Shown here: piece by piece, positions 28,143 through 36,351 of the stretch
Numbering within the stretch: the first letter of the stretch is position 1
Layout of the letters: each line of letters begins with the position of its first letter
Assembly (NCBI RefSeq): GCF_041435015.1
Contig: NZ_CP107989.1
Coordinates: forward strand, 5,890,001-5,954,000
DNA length: 64,000 bases
Origin: Streptomyces canus
GTDB taxonomy: Bacteria > Actinomycetota > Actinomycetes > Streptomycetales > Streptomycetaceae
Direction: 5' to 3'
The notes under the pieces: generated by a model
What the model was told of the DNA's origin: nothing
Database searches by the model: none
The model's input: only the letters and a program-made list of their open reading frames with translations
Program-made: the position numbers and the translations under genes

Positions 28143-28546
28143 CGGGCGCCCGCCCCTCGCCTGGCGTCCACCTCGGACTGCTTGCGGATGCGGTCCGCGA
28201 GCGGGTCGACGTAGCGGCGCGCGGTGTGCTCGTACACGGCGATCGCCAGCCAGGTGACGGGCAGTTGGAGCAGGGCGAGGAGCAGACCGGTGGGCAGTCC
28301 GTCGGTGACGCTGCTCGCCATGAAGGACGGCGCGTACGCGGACAGCACGAGGAAGAGCGTGAAGTACCCGAGCGCGGTGAGCGTGGCGGTGCGCCGCTGC
28401 CAGCGGTAGGCGCTGCGCAGGATCCGCAGGTCGCTGTGGTGGCCGAGCGGGGAGCGGTGGCGCGGGCTCCGGGCGACCGGTTCGGGCGGCGAGGGGGGTG
28501 GCTGCCAGGGGTAGGTGGGATACGGCTGTGACGGGTCGTAAGACAC
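28139..28546 (-). CDS. DUF485 membrane protein
   Basis: This 135-residue protein has a Pro-rich N-terminal tail (SQPYPTYPWQPPPSPPEP) then two membrane segments (ATLTALGYFTLFLVLSAYAP and LLLALLQLPVTWLAIAVYEH) and ends VDPLADRIRKQ, the DUF485 pattern seen in YjcH. YjcH-type proteins are encoded just before ActP symporters and may assist them. The start chosen is the GTG at 28546 because AAGGAG lies 6 bp upstream; the frame is open to 28768 but that extension looks unconserved. Confidence 0.9.
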   Translation of the reverse strand: MSYDPSQPYPTYPWQPPPSPPEPVARSPRHRSPLGHHSDLRILRSAYRWQRRTATLTALGYFTLFLVLSAYAPSFMASSVTDGLPTGLLLALLQLPVTWLAIAVYEHTARRYVDPLADRIRKQSEVDARRGAGAR

Positions 28547-28845
28547 CCGGTGCTCCTTGCGAGGCTCGGGCCCGACGTGGCGGACCGCAGGGAGTTGGGG
28601 GGTGGACGGGGGAGCGGAGCCCCGCACGTTACTCGGCGGTTCGGAGTTGTACAGCCCTTTCGGCAAACTGATCGGTCGGTATGCGCTTACTTCTCTGACC
28701 TGCGGTGTTACCCCCGTTAACTCGGACTTTTGAGCTGGCCGGAAGGCTGGATCCCTCGGCATCGTCAAACACGGCGCTCTATAGGCGGTGTTGAGCCATC
28801 ATGTACTCACTCTCTGTGGTGCGCGGGAAGCAAGGGGGAGGCCAC
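28547..28845. promoter_or_regulatory. Divergent region between symporter operon and conflict locus
   Basis: No gene is seen in these 299 bp. It must carry promoters for the DUF485/symporter operon and the SEFIR gene. TATAGG at 28780-28785 could be the -10 for the SEFIR operon; I find no convincing -35 at proper spacing. The local sequence is less GC-rich than its flanks. Confidence 0.35.
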
Positions 28846-29772
28846 ATGAGCGGGGCGCCGTCGCCTGTGCGGGTGTTCATCTCGTACGCCCATGACGATC
28901 AGAAGCACGTGGACCGGGTCCGGGAATTCTGGGTTTTCCTGCGTTCCTGCGGGATCGACGCGGAATTGGATCTGCCCGCCGACGAACGCCGTCAGGACTG
29001 GTCCTTGTGGATGCTGCGGGGAATCCGGGACAGCCGTTTCGCGCTGGTGGTCGCCTCGCCGCAGTACAAGCGGCGCGCGGACGGCGATGCGGCGGCGGGT
29101 GAGGGCATGGGTGTGCAGTGGGAGGCCGGTCTGCTGCGAAGACTCGTCTACGAGGACCCGGCCGGGGCTCTGGACCGGATCGTCCCCGTGGTCCTGCCCC
29201 ACGGCTCGGCGACCGATCTGCCCGCCTGGCTGGGCGGCGCCACCACGGCCTACTACCGGGTTGAGGACTTCACCGTTCCCGGCGCGGAGCGACTGCTTCG
29301 GCTGTTGACCGGGCAGCCGCACGAGACCATGCCGGAGTTGGGCCCCGTTCCCACGCTCGCACCTCGCGACGAAGCCGCCCGGCAGCCCCTAGAGCTGCCC
29401 GCCCCGGTGACGGAGCCCGCCCCGGTCCCGGCTCCGCGACCGCCCCACGCCACCTTCAGGTTCCCTGACCAGGGGGCCCTCGTCGACGCTCTCATGGCCT
29501 GCAGGGACATCCACATGCTGGCCGTCCGCAACGAACTGGTGCTGCTGATGGGGGAGCACCTCGGCCTGGGCCATGCGTTCCCCGCCCCCGAGAGCCCGGA
29601 CACCCGCACGCATCTGCGGTCCCTGGTCCGCTCCGTCAGCCGCACCCTGACCCGTGACGCGGCCCTGAAGGCCCTGTTCGTCGCACTGGAGGAGATCGCC
29701 CCGGACGACGTGGGCACGGCGGGCGTGCGGGCGGTGCTGGCCGACGCCGGGCTGGATTTCGGGAAGGAGTGA
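28846..29772 (+). CDS. SEFIR-domain protein with C-terminal effector-associated domain
   Basis: This 308-residue cytoplasmic protein has a SEFIR (TIR-like) domain at about residues 8-160: VRVFISYAHDDQKHVDRVRE, LRSCGIDAELDL, RDSRFALVVASPQYKRR, and GVQWEAGLLRRLVYED with a possible catalytic or structural Glu, then RIVPVVLPHG. A Pro-rich linker (about 170-210) leads to a helical C-terminal domain of about 100 residues (ALVDALMACRDIHMLAVRNE to IAPDDVGTAGVRAVLAD) resembling the effector-associated domain 2 fold. The start is the ATG at 28846 because GGGGGAGG lies just before it; the ATG at 28801 lacks a ribosome site. It is first in a compact four-gene operon and probably its effector. Confidence 0.85.
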   Translation: MSGAPSPVRVFISYAHDDQKHVDRVREFWVFLRSCGIDAELDLPADERRQDWSLWMLRGIRDSRFALVVASPQYKRRADGDAAAGEGMGVQWEAGLLRRLVYEDPAGALDRIVPVVLPHGSATDLPAWLGGATTAYYRVEDFTVPGAERLLRLLTGQPHETMPELGPVPTLAPRDEAARQPLELPAPVTEPAPVPAPRPPHATFRFPDQGALVDALMACRDIHMLAVRNELVLLMGEHLGLGHAFPAPESPDTRTHLRSLVRSVSRTLTRDAALKALFVALEEIAPDDVGTAGVRAVLADAGLDFGKE

Positions 29773-29773
29773 C

Positions 29774-31399
29774 ATGGGCCGCAGACGCCCGTGGTCGCGC
29801 CGGGCAGGCTCTTGGATGCCCGGTCACTCGTGGCGGGACGATCGACTGCTGGCGGCCATCCTGGCCGACATCCCGGCACTCCAGGTGCTCGAGAGCCGCC
29901 TGGCCCTCCTCTACGACGTCGGACCCGAGCTGAGAGACGCCGTACGGCAGCACAACCGGCCCCTCGAGCACCTCAGGGAGGTCGTCCGCACCGGCCGTCG
30001 CGTCAGAGCGCTGCCCGAGCTGAGGGACGTACTGCTGCAGGCCGAGCCGCGTGACATCGGCGCTCACTGGTTCGCGCTCGCGGTCACCGTTCTCACCGTT
30101 CCCGGTCCGCTGCCCGCCGGGTACATGCTGGGTCTCATCGACGAACTGAGGCAGTTGCCACCGGAGTTCGGCATGAACACCGTCGACCGGTACGCGATCG
30201 AACGGCGCAGAGCGGACCAACCGCTGGACGCCGACGGACTCCCCGCCGCGCTGTTAGGGCTCTACGACACCCAGGTGGCCCCCAGCGAACCGGCCACGCG
30301 CCTTGCCCGGATGGCGTACTTTCTCGAACTGCTCGCGCAGGAGGCGCGGGCCCACGAGCAGGGAGAGCGGCTCGCCAGGCTGCTTGCACGTGTCCCGGGC
30401 CGGCGCGGTGTGGCCGCGGCTCTTGCCGCACAGGAGGGGCTCCCGGGGCCGGAGGGGCACGAGAGCAGGGCCATCATCCAGATACGGGTTCAGGAGGCGG
30501 GCCCACCGGTCGAGGCGCACGTGCCGTTCACCCGGCGCACCTACTTCCTGCGCGGCTTCCGCTACGACGCCGCGGGCGTCGGTGAGCCGCGGTTCCGTCG
30601 GGCGACGGACCCCACCGAGGTCTTCCTGGGCGCCGAACTCGACCGCCGCGGCAAGGAGTTCCTGCTCGCCTGGCAACAGCACGCGGAGGCCGGCGGGGGC
30701 GGGGTCGCGCGGTACGAGTTCCTGCTGCCCGACGAACTGCTCGGCCACCCTGTCGAGTTGTGGCCGGGCGGCTCCGGGGTGCCACTGAGCTACGGCTGCC
30801 AGGTCGTCGTACGGTCTCTGACCCGCTATGACGACAGCTTGATCCATCAGCAGTGGGCCCGCCGCTGGGAGGCGCTCGACCGCGACTGTGCGCCCGGCGA
30901 CGCACTGGAACGCATCGGCTGGATGAGCCCCGGCGTCACGAACGGTGTCACGAACTCCCTCGACACAAGCTGGAGTTGTCCGCCGGGGCGATACCCGCCG
31001 CTGCTGCTCACCGACGCCGCGGACGTGGAGGACTGGCTGCGGGACCACAAGGACCTGGCCTGTCTGGGCCTGGGGGCACCGTACGAACTGCACGACCCCC
31101 TCATGCGGGACGCGGTGCGCGACGCCCTGATGTACGACGGTGTCCCCGTCATCGTCTGGCGGCGTGACGCGGGCGATCCCGGCCTGCTGCTGGACGCGCT
31201 GCGCGACAGTTGCCCGCCCGCCCTGCTCGCCCAGTTGCCTGCCAGCGTCCACGGGGCGCGACAGCGCCGCCGCCGCGACCCGCGCAGTGTGGGCAGCCAC
31301 ATCACCCTGCTCTGGGACGACCCGACGTGCGTCTTCAGGAACCAGAACAGCCAGATGCCCGGCACCCGCGGGGCCGGAACCGGTGAAGGAGCAGCATGA
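29774..31399 (+). CDS. vWA-MoxR-associated protein (VMAP)
   Basis: This 541-residue protein begins with an EAD-like helical module (about 20-110: LLAAILADIPALQVLESRLA, LEHLREVVRTGRRVRALPEL). The remainder matches the VMAP architecture: a middle domain and the VMAP-C domain, about 280-525, with YEFLLPDELLGHPVELWPGG, LSYGCQVVVRSLTRY, and the conserved strand DGVPVIVWRRDAG. In the ternary conflict systems described for such genes, VMAP links a sensor or effector to the MoxR ATPase. Its start follows the SEFIR stop by one base, with AAGGAG in the upstream gene's end. The stop overlaps the MoxR start (ATGA). Residue 161 is encoded by TTA (30254-30256), a bldA-dependent codon in Streptomyces. Confidence 0.85.
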   Translation: MGRRRPWSRRAGSWMPGHSWRDDRLLAAILADIPALQVLESRLALLYDVGPELRDAVRQHNRPLEHLREVVRTGRRVRALPELRDVLLQAEPRDIGAHWFALAVTVLTVPGPLPAGYMLGLIDELRQLPPEFGMNTVDRYAIERRRADQPLDADGLPAALLGLYDTQVAPSEPATRLARMAYFLELLAQEARAHEQGERLARLLARVPGRRGVAAALAAQEGLPGPEGHESRAIIQIRVQEAGPPVEAHVPFTRRTYFLRGFRYDAAGVGEPRFRRATDPTEVFLGAELDRRGKEFLLAWQQHAEAGGGGVARYEFLLPDELLGHPVELWPGGSGVPLSYGCQVVVRSLTRYDDSLIHQQWARRWEALDRDCAPGDALERIGWMSPGVTNGVTNSLDTSWSCPPGRYPPLLLTDAADVEDWLRDHKDLACLGLGAPYELHDPLMRDAVRDALMYDGVPVIVWRRDAGDPGLLLDALRDSCPPALLAQLPASVHGARQRRRRDPRSVGSHITLLWDDPTCVFRNQNSQMPGTRGAGTGEGAA

Positions 31400-32445
31400 C
31401 CGAGCCGCAGGACTGGTGGGTCTACCGGGGCACCGGCGTCCCGCACGAGGGCATCCACCGACTGCCCGGAGCACCGCCCTGGCGCGCTTTCCGGCACGCG
31501 GGTGCCACCCCCGGTGATCTGCCCGAACCACCGCCCGCCCCCGACGACGACGCCGTTCAGCGCCACCTCGGCCGCCGGGGCCAGGGAGCCGCCTACCAGG
31601 CCGGCGAACGCGAGATCCACCTCGTCAACCTCGCCCTGCACCTGCGCCGTCCCCTGCTCCTGACCGGCAAGCCCGGCACCGGCAAGTCCACGCTGGCGTA
31701 CGCCGTGGCGCACGAACTGAATCTCGGGCCGGTGCTTCGCTGGCCGATCACCAGCAGGTCGACCCTCAAGGACGGGCTGTACGAGTACGACGCCGTGGGC
31801 CGCCTGTACGACGCCGGACTGCGCAACGCCGGACTGCGGGGCGACCTCGGAGGCCCGGTTCCGGAACCGCCGGACATCGGCCGGTACATGTGGCTCGGTC
31901 CGCTGGGCACCGCACTGCTGCCCTGGCGGAGCCCCCGGGTCCTACTGATCGACGAGATCGACAAGAGCGACATGGACTTCCCCAACGATCTGCTGAACGT
32001 CTTCGAGGAAGGCGAGTTCGCCATTCCCGAACTGGCCCGGCTGGGACGCCGGGCGCAGCGGGTGATGACCGCCGATCGCCGACCTGTCGAGGTCGTCGGA
32101 GGCGAAGTGGCCTGCGCGGAGTTCCCGTTCGTGGTGCTGACTAGCAACGAGGAGCGGGAGTTCCCGATGGCCTTCCTGCGCCGCTGCATCCGACTGGAGA
32201 TCGGCACCCCGGACCCGAAGCGACTGGCCGGCATGGTCGCGGCCCATCTCGGCGGGACGGACACCGCGGTCGGGGCGCGGGCTGAACTGATCGCCGAATT
32301 CCTTTCACGGCAACGGGAGATGGGGGCGCTCGCCAACGACCAACTGCTCAACGCGCTGCTGATGGCGGAGCGCGGGCTGTGGGACGGCGAGGCGGGTCGG
32401 GACCTGGTGCGGGACCACTTGTTGCGGCCGTTGGACCGAGGGTGA
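31396..32445 (+). CDS. MoxR-family AAA+ ATPase
   Basis: This 349-residue AAA+ protein has a 75-residue N-terminal extension, Walker A GKPGTGKST (residues 91-99), Walker B VLLIDEIDKS (about 183-192), sensor 1 VVLTSNEEREFP and an arginine-finger RRCIRLEIG. It belongs to the MoxR group, which acts with vWA-domain partners as a chaperone-like remodeller. It overlaps the VMAP stop by 4 bp and is followed by the vWA-containing gene, so the three form one translationally linked unit. This gene order is typical of VMAP conflict systems. Confidence 0.92.
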   Translation: MTEPQDWWVYRGTGVPHEGIHRLPGAPPWRAFRHAGATPGDLPEPPPAPDDDAVQRHLGRRGQGAAYQAGEREIHLVNLALHLRRPLLLTGKPGTGKSTLAYAVAHELNLGPVLRWPITSRSTLKDGLYEYDAVGRLYDAGLRNAGLRGDLGGPVPEPPDIGRYMWLGPLGTALLPWRSPRVLLIDEIDKSDMDFPNDLLNVFEEGEFAIPELARLGRRAQRVMTADRRPVEVVGGEVACAEFPFVVLTSNEEREFPMAFLRRCIRLEIGTPDPKRLAGMVAAHLGGTDTAVGARAELIAEFLSRQREMGALANDQLLNALLMAERGLWDGEAGRDLVRDHLLRPLDRG

Positions 32446-32452
32446 TGGGGCG

Positions 32453-35400
32453 GTGGCCGGGGCTGGGTGGAGGCATGTCGGGTATGTGCGGTCGGGGGGC
32501 TCCGAGGACGCCTCGTCTACCGGTCGGAACCCGGGTCCACGGCCCACCGTCCCGGACAGTGTCCTGCGAGAGGAACTCGCCCGGCTCCTGAACCCGGACG
32601 GCCGCCCGGACGCGGGCGACGCCCTCGACGTCCTGTGGATCGCTCGGCTCAGCGGTATCGGCCCCCTGGACTGGGCCCGGATCGGCGACGGCACCGACCC
32701 GACGGCCGGCGCGCAGGACACCGATCCGCCGCCGGCTCCTCTGCCCGCGCCCCACCCCGCCCACCACACCGGTCCGCGGGCCCCCTCGGCCCGCCTGTAC
32801 CTGCCCGAAGCCACCGGCACGGCGCCGCCGCGTCCCGGCGGCGCGCACGCCGTCCGCGTGACCCAGCCACACGCCCTCCCCGACGCCCTGCCCCTGGCCC
32901 GCGCGCTGCGCCCGCTGCGCCAGAGAGTCCCCTCCGCCCGTACCTGGGTCCTCGACGTCGAGGCCACGGCGGCCGCCTCCGGCGACACCGGACTGCTTCT
33001 GCCGGTCCTGCGCCCGGCGAGCGAACTCCGCTTCTCCGTCGACCTGTTGATCGACACGGGGACGACGATGGGCGTCTGGCACCGGCTCGCGGACGAACTG
33101 CGCACCCTCTTCGCCCGGCACAGCGCCTTCGACGAGGTACGCGCCTGGGCGCTGCACACCGATGAGCCGGAGCCGAGCCTGGCGCCCTTCCGGCGAGATG
33201 CGCGGGCCGTGTCCCCGACGCGCCGCTGGCGTGAGGCCCTGGCCGACCCCACCGGCCGCCGGGCCGTCCTCGTCCTGACGGACGGCGTGAGCCCGGCCTG
33301 GTACGGCGCCGACCTGCCCGGGACGCTGGCCGCATGGTCCCGCGAGCGCCCCGTGGCCGCGCTTCAGGTGCTCCCCGGCCGCCTGTGGCACCGCACGGCC
33401 CTGCGTACCTCGGTCGTCCGCGCTCGCGGTACGGAGGCGGCCCACGCGACGATCGAGGTCAGCTCCTCCGGCCCCCTGTCCGGCATCGCCCGAGGTCGCG
33501 CGGGAGCGGCCGACCGGGCCCGGATCTGCTGGCTGCCGGTGCTGGAGCTCTCCGGCCCCTGGCTGGACCCGTGGGCCCGTCTGGTCTCGGGCCGCACCAC
33601 GGACTGGACCCCGCTGCTGGCCACCCCGCTCACCGTGGCCGACCGCCCTGCCCCGGCCCCCGACCGGCCCGACGGCCGGACCATCCCGGCCGCCTGGATC
33701 GAACGCTTCGAGGAGGGCTACTCCCCGGAGGCCTTCCGCCTCCTGCGCCTCCTCGCGGCGGCTCCGCTCAGCCTCCCGGTGATGCGGCTCGTCCAGCAGG
33801 CGCTGCTCCCGTCGTCGACCCCGATGCACCTGGCCGAGATCTTCCTCTCGGGCCTCCTGGTCCGCCGGACACCGGCTGGCACCGGCGAGGACCCGGACAC
33901 GGTTGTTTACGACTTCCGGGACGGCGTCCGCGAGGCGTTGCTGGACCGCCTGACACGCACGGAGTCGCTGAGGGTGCTCCGGGAGGTGCTGGCGGGCGTC
34001 AACGGGCGGGTGTCCCGGACGCTGGGCGGGGTGACGGACTTCGCGGCGCTGGTGGCGGCGGGCTCTGCGGCTGGACTCGACGGGGTCGAACTGCCGGCGG
34101 AGAGCCGGGCGTTCGCGGAGGTGGCGTTGGCCGTGATCAGCCGGGCGGGCGGTGACTACGCGGAGCTGGCGATACGGCTGGGCGTCGGTGACGCCGGCGA
34201 GGCGCTGGTGCCGGACCAGGGTGACACCGACGAGAACGAGGCCGAGGAGGCGGGGCGGTGGAGCCGTCGGGGGTGGTCGCTTCCGTGGCGGCGACGGCGT
34301 GGTGCCGGACCCGGTGAAGAGGGGGGTTCGTCGGCGGGGGTGTCGAACACGATTCCCCCGCTTCCGGAGCACTACCTCCCGCGGGCGGAGACCAGCCGTG
34401 TCCTGGAGGTGCTGCGCAGGGGCAGCCGTTCGCGCGGAAGCCGCTCCAAGGGTCCGAGCATCGTCGTCTTGACAGGTCGGCCGGGCACCGGGAAGACCAC
34501 GCTGGCCATCGCCTGCGCCCGGGAACTGGTTGCGGATTTCGCGAGGGTCCGATGGGTCAGAGCGCACAGCCGCAAGGTCTTGGAGGATGATCTCGTCAGC
34601 TTCGCCGTCGACCTCGGCGTCGTCCGTCATGGTGAGGAGTTCGACGCGGACTCTCTCCTGGAAGACTTCTATGCCTACTTCGCGAGAAATCCTGACATGC
34701 TGCTGATTCTCGACGGAGCCACTGCGGAAACCCTCGCTTTTGTGGATCAATTGCCGCTGTTGACGGATGCTTACGGCAGCATGCTGGTGACCTGTTCCGG
34801 GCGGCTGGGGAGGGTGGCCATGCCCCACGAGAGCTTGGAGCTGGGCGACTTCCCCTGGGGCGAGGCCATGGAGTACGTCAGGCTTTCCCTCGGTCCCCAA
34901 GGTCGATTCTGGGCTAAGGACTCTGAGCTGGCCGAGTTGGTCGAAGTGACGGGAACGAACCCGGGTGCGCTCACGCATGCCGTGACGGCTATCGAGACGA
35001 AGGACAGATCGGTCCGCTTCAGGATCATGCGGGTGCTGGCGAGCAGCGACGGATTCCGGCGGATCGAGCCGTCGCTCGTGTGGATCACCCGAGACGGGGA
35101 GTTCGTCGGAACCGGGGTTGTCGTGGGAACCGGCCTGGTGCTGACCGGCCTCACCGACCTGGCCCCGGGCGTCCTGCGTGTGCATCGACTGCTCGGTCGG
35201 GGTCTCGACGTGATCGGAGTTCGCCCACTCGATGCGCCAAGGGTGACTCTGCTGGTGGTTCCTGAAGAGCTGCCCCGGGAAGTGGTGGCCGCCGTGGCCG
35301 ACGACTTCAGCCCCTTCGCCGCGGTCTGGCTCCAGGAACCGGGGGGTTTGGGAACACCGGGTCTTCAGGTCCGATCTGCATCACGAAGGCTGAACGACGG

Positions 35401-36145
35401 GGTTCCGGGGGCAGTGGTGGTCGATGAGGACGGACGGCTCTGCTCCTTGGTGCGGGAGACCGCCGACGGCGTTTTGAGGACGACGAGGATCAGTCCTGCG
35501 CTGCTTGATCTGCCACGGGCATCCAGGCCGTTGCCCGTGGCGGCCCAGGCTCCGCTCTTTTACCTGAGTTACGCCCATTTGCCGTCCGTCGAAACCGTGG
35601 ACGACGACCTGGAGCTGCGCTTCTTCAGGGATCTGAGCACAGAGATCTCGAACCTCACCGATCTGCCACCGTCGGCCACAGGCTTCATCGACGCGGAGAT
35701 TCCCGCAGGGGCAGACTGGCAGGCGACGATGATGCGGGCCTTGGCCGAGGCCCAGGTGCTCGTTCCTCTTTATTCCCCGCGTTATTTCAAGAGCGAATGG
35801 TGCGGCAGGGAGTGGGGGGCTTTCAACTGGCGTATGGAGATGGAGTCTTCCTCCGGTAGGAGCCCCCTGGCGGCCATGGTCCCCGTGATCTGGCTTCCCA
35901 CAGACAGCGAACAACTGCCATTGGCCGTAGGGAACATCCAGTACGGGGATGTGGCGTTCGGCAGCGAGTACTTCCGGGAGGGACTGCTCGGCCTGCTGAA
36001 ATCCGGCCGCTACCACGCGTACTGGCGGGCGGTCGGGCGGATCGCCGCGTCCGTCGTGGAAGCGGCCCGAGTGGTCCAACTGAGGCCCTGTGACCCCAGC
36101 GACCTGGCGGACCTGCGCAACGCCTTCGAGGACATTCAGCCCTGA
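32453..36145 (+). CDS. SAV_2336/vWA-NTPase-pseudoprotease-TIR conflict protein
   Basis: This 1230-residue protein is the largest of the operon. Residues 30-70 match the SAV_2336 N-terminal type (LARLLNPDGRPDAGDALDVL). A vWA-like domain at about 160-330 has MIDAS-like DTGTTMG near residue 201 and LVLTDGVSPAW near 275. A P-loop NTPase of the STAND/NB-ARC type at about 640-860 has Walker A VLTGRPGTGKTTLA (near 674) and a Walker B MLLILDGA. A trypsin-like domain at about 870-1030 has FVGTGVVVGTGLVLTG but lacks the catalytic His, Asp and Ser. The C-terminus (from 1034) is an FxsC-type TIR domain: FYLSYAH, WQATMMRALAEAQVLVPLYS, SEWCGREWGAF. The GTG at 32453 is used. The last 10 bp overlap the convergent DUF397 gene. 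Confidence 0.85.
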   Translation: MAGAGWRHVGYVRSGGSEDASSTGRNPGPRPTVPDSVLREELARLLNPDGRPDAGDALDVLWIARLSGIGPLDWARIGDGTDPTAGAQDTDPPPAPLPAPHPAHHTGPRAPSARLYLPEATGTAPPRPGGAHAVRVTQPHALPDALPLARALRPLRQRVPSARTWVLDVEATAAASGDTGLLLPVLRPASELRFSVDLLIDTGTTMGVWHRLADELRTLFARHSAFDEVRAWALHTDEPEPSLAPFRRDARAVSPTRRWREALADPTGRRAVLVLTDGVSPAWYGADLPGTLAAWSRERPVAALQVLPGRLWHRTALRTSVVRARGTEAAHATIEVSSSGPLSGIARGRAGAADRARICWLPVLELSGPWLDPWARLVSGRTTDWTPLLATPLTVADRPAPAPDRPDGRTIPAAWIERFEEGYSPEAFRLLRLLAAAPLSLPVMRLVQQALLPSSTPMHLAEIFLSGLLVRRTPAGTGEDPDTVVYDFRDGVREALLDRLTRTESLRVLREVLAGVNGRVSRTLGGVTDFAALVAAGSAAGLDGVELPAESRAFAEVALAVISRAGGDYAELAIRLGVGDAGEALVPDQGDTDENEAEEAGRWSRRGWSLPWRRRRGAGPGEEGGSSAGVSNTIPPLPEHYLPRAETSRVLEVLRRGSRSRGSRSKGPSIVVLTGRPGTGKTTLAIACARELVADFARVRWVRAHSRKVLEDDLVSFAVDLGVVRHGEEFDADSLLEDFYAYFARNPDMLLILDGATAETLAFVDQLPLLTDAYGSMLVTCSGRLGRVAMPHESLELGDFPWGEAMEYVRLSLGPQGRFWAKDSELAELVEVTGTNPGALTHAVTAIETKDRSVRFRIMRVLASSDGFRRIEPSLVWITRDGEFVGTGVVVGTGLVLTGLTDLAPGVLRVHRLLGRGLDVIGVRPLDAPRVTLLVVPEELPREVVAAVADDFSPFAAVWLQEPGGLGTPGLQVRSASRRLNDGVPGAVVVDEDGRLCSLVRETADGVLRTTRISPALLDLPRASRPLPVAAQAPLFYLSYAHLPSVETVDDDLELRFFRDLSTEISNLTDLPPSATGFIDAEIPAGADWQATMMRALAEAQVLVPLYSPRYFKSEWCGREWGAFNWRMEMESSSGRSPLAAMVPVIWLPTDSEQLPLAVGNIQYGDVAFGSEYFREGLLGLLKSGRYHAYWRAVGRIAASVVEAARVVQLRPCDPSDLADLRNAFEDIQP

Positions 36146-36351
36146 CGCACATCGGCGACGAAGGCGCACCAGGCGGAGGCTCTGAAGACGAGCACGGGTC
36201 CGCCGGGCTGCTTGCTGTCGCGGACCGGGACGAACGGGTGGCCGGTGTCGGCCACTTCGAGGCAGTCGCCGCTGCTTCCGCCGCTGTGGCTGGACTTTCG
36301 CCATGAGATCAGAGCAGAGGCGTCAGGGATGCTGTGCTCGTTGCGCTTCAT
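36136..36351 (-). CDS. DUF397 protein
   Basis: This 71-residue protein has the DUF397 pattern: SWRKSSHSGGSSGDCLEVAD, then VPVRDSKQPGGPVLVFRASA and a C-terminal WCAFVADVRQG. In Streptomyces these small proteins are encoded next to XRE regulators (AbaA/WhiJ-type pairs) and modulate them. Here it overlaps the end of the upstream XRE gene by 29 bp. Its own 3' end overlaps the conflict-operon protein by 10 bp on the opposite strand. Confidence 0.9.
   Translation of the reverse strand: MKRNEHSIPDASALISWRKSSHSGGSSGDCLEVADTGHPFVPVRDSKQPGGPVLVFRASAWCAFVADVRQG

Noticed and set aside
26511..28214. A 567-codon forward frame over the symporter
   Set aside because: It is antisense to a clear 13-helix SSS transporter and is extremely Arg/His/Asp-rich, as shadows are.
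32348..35185. A 945-codon antisense open frame across the conflict operon
   Set aside because: Composition is a mirror of the sense codons, no domain or ribosome site, and it runs through two real genes.
34400..36145. FxSxx-COOH peptide-modification locus
   Set aside because: The TIR domain is FxsC-like, but no FxSxx precursor or radical-SAM FxsB gene lies nearby; the neighbours fit a VMAP system.
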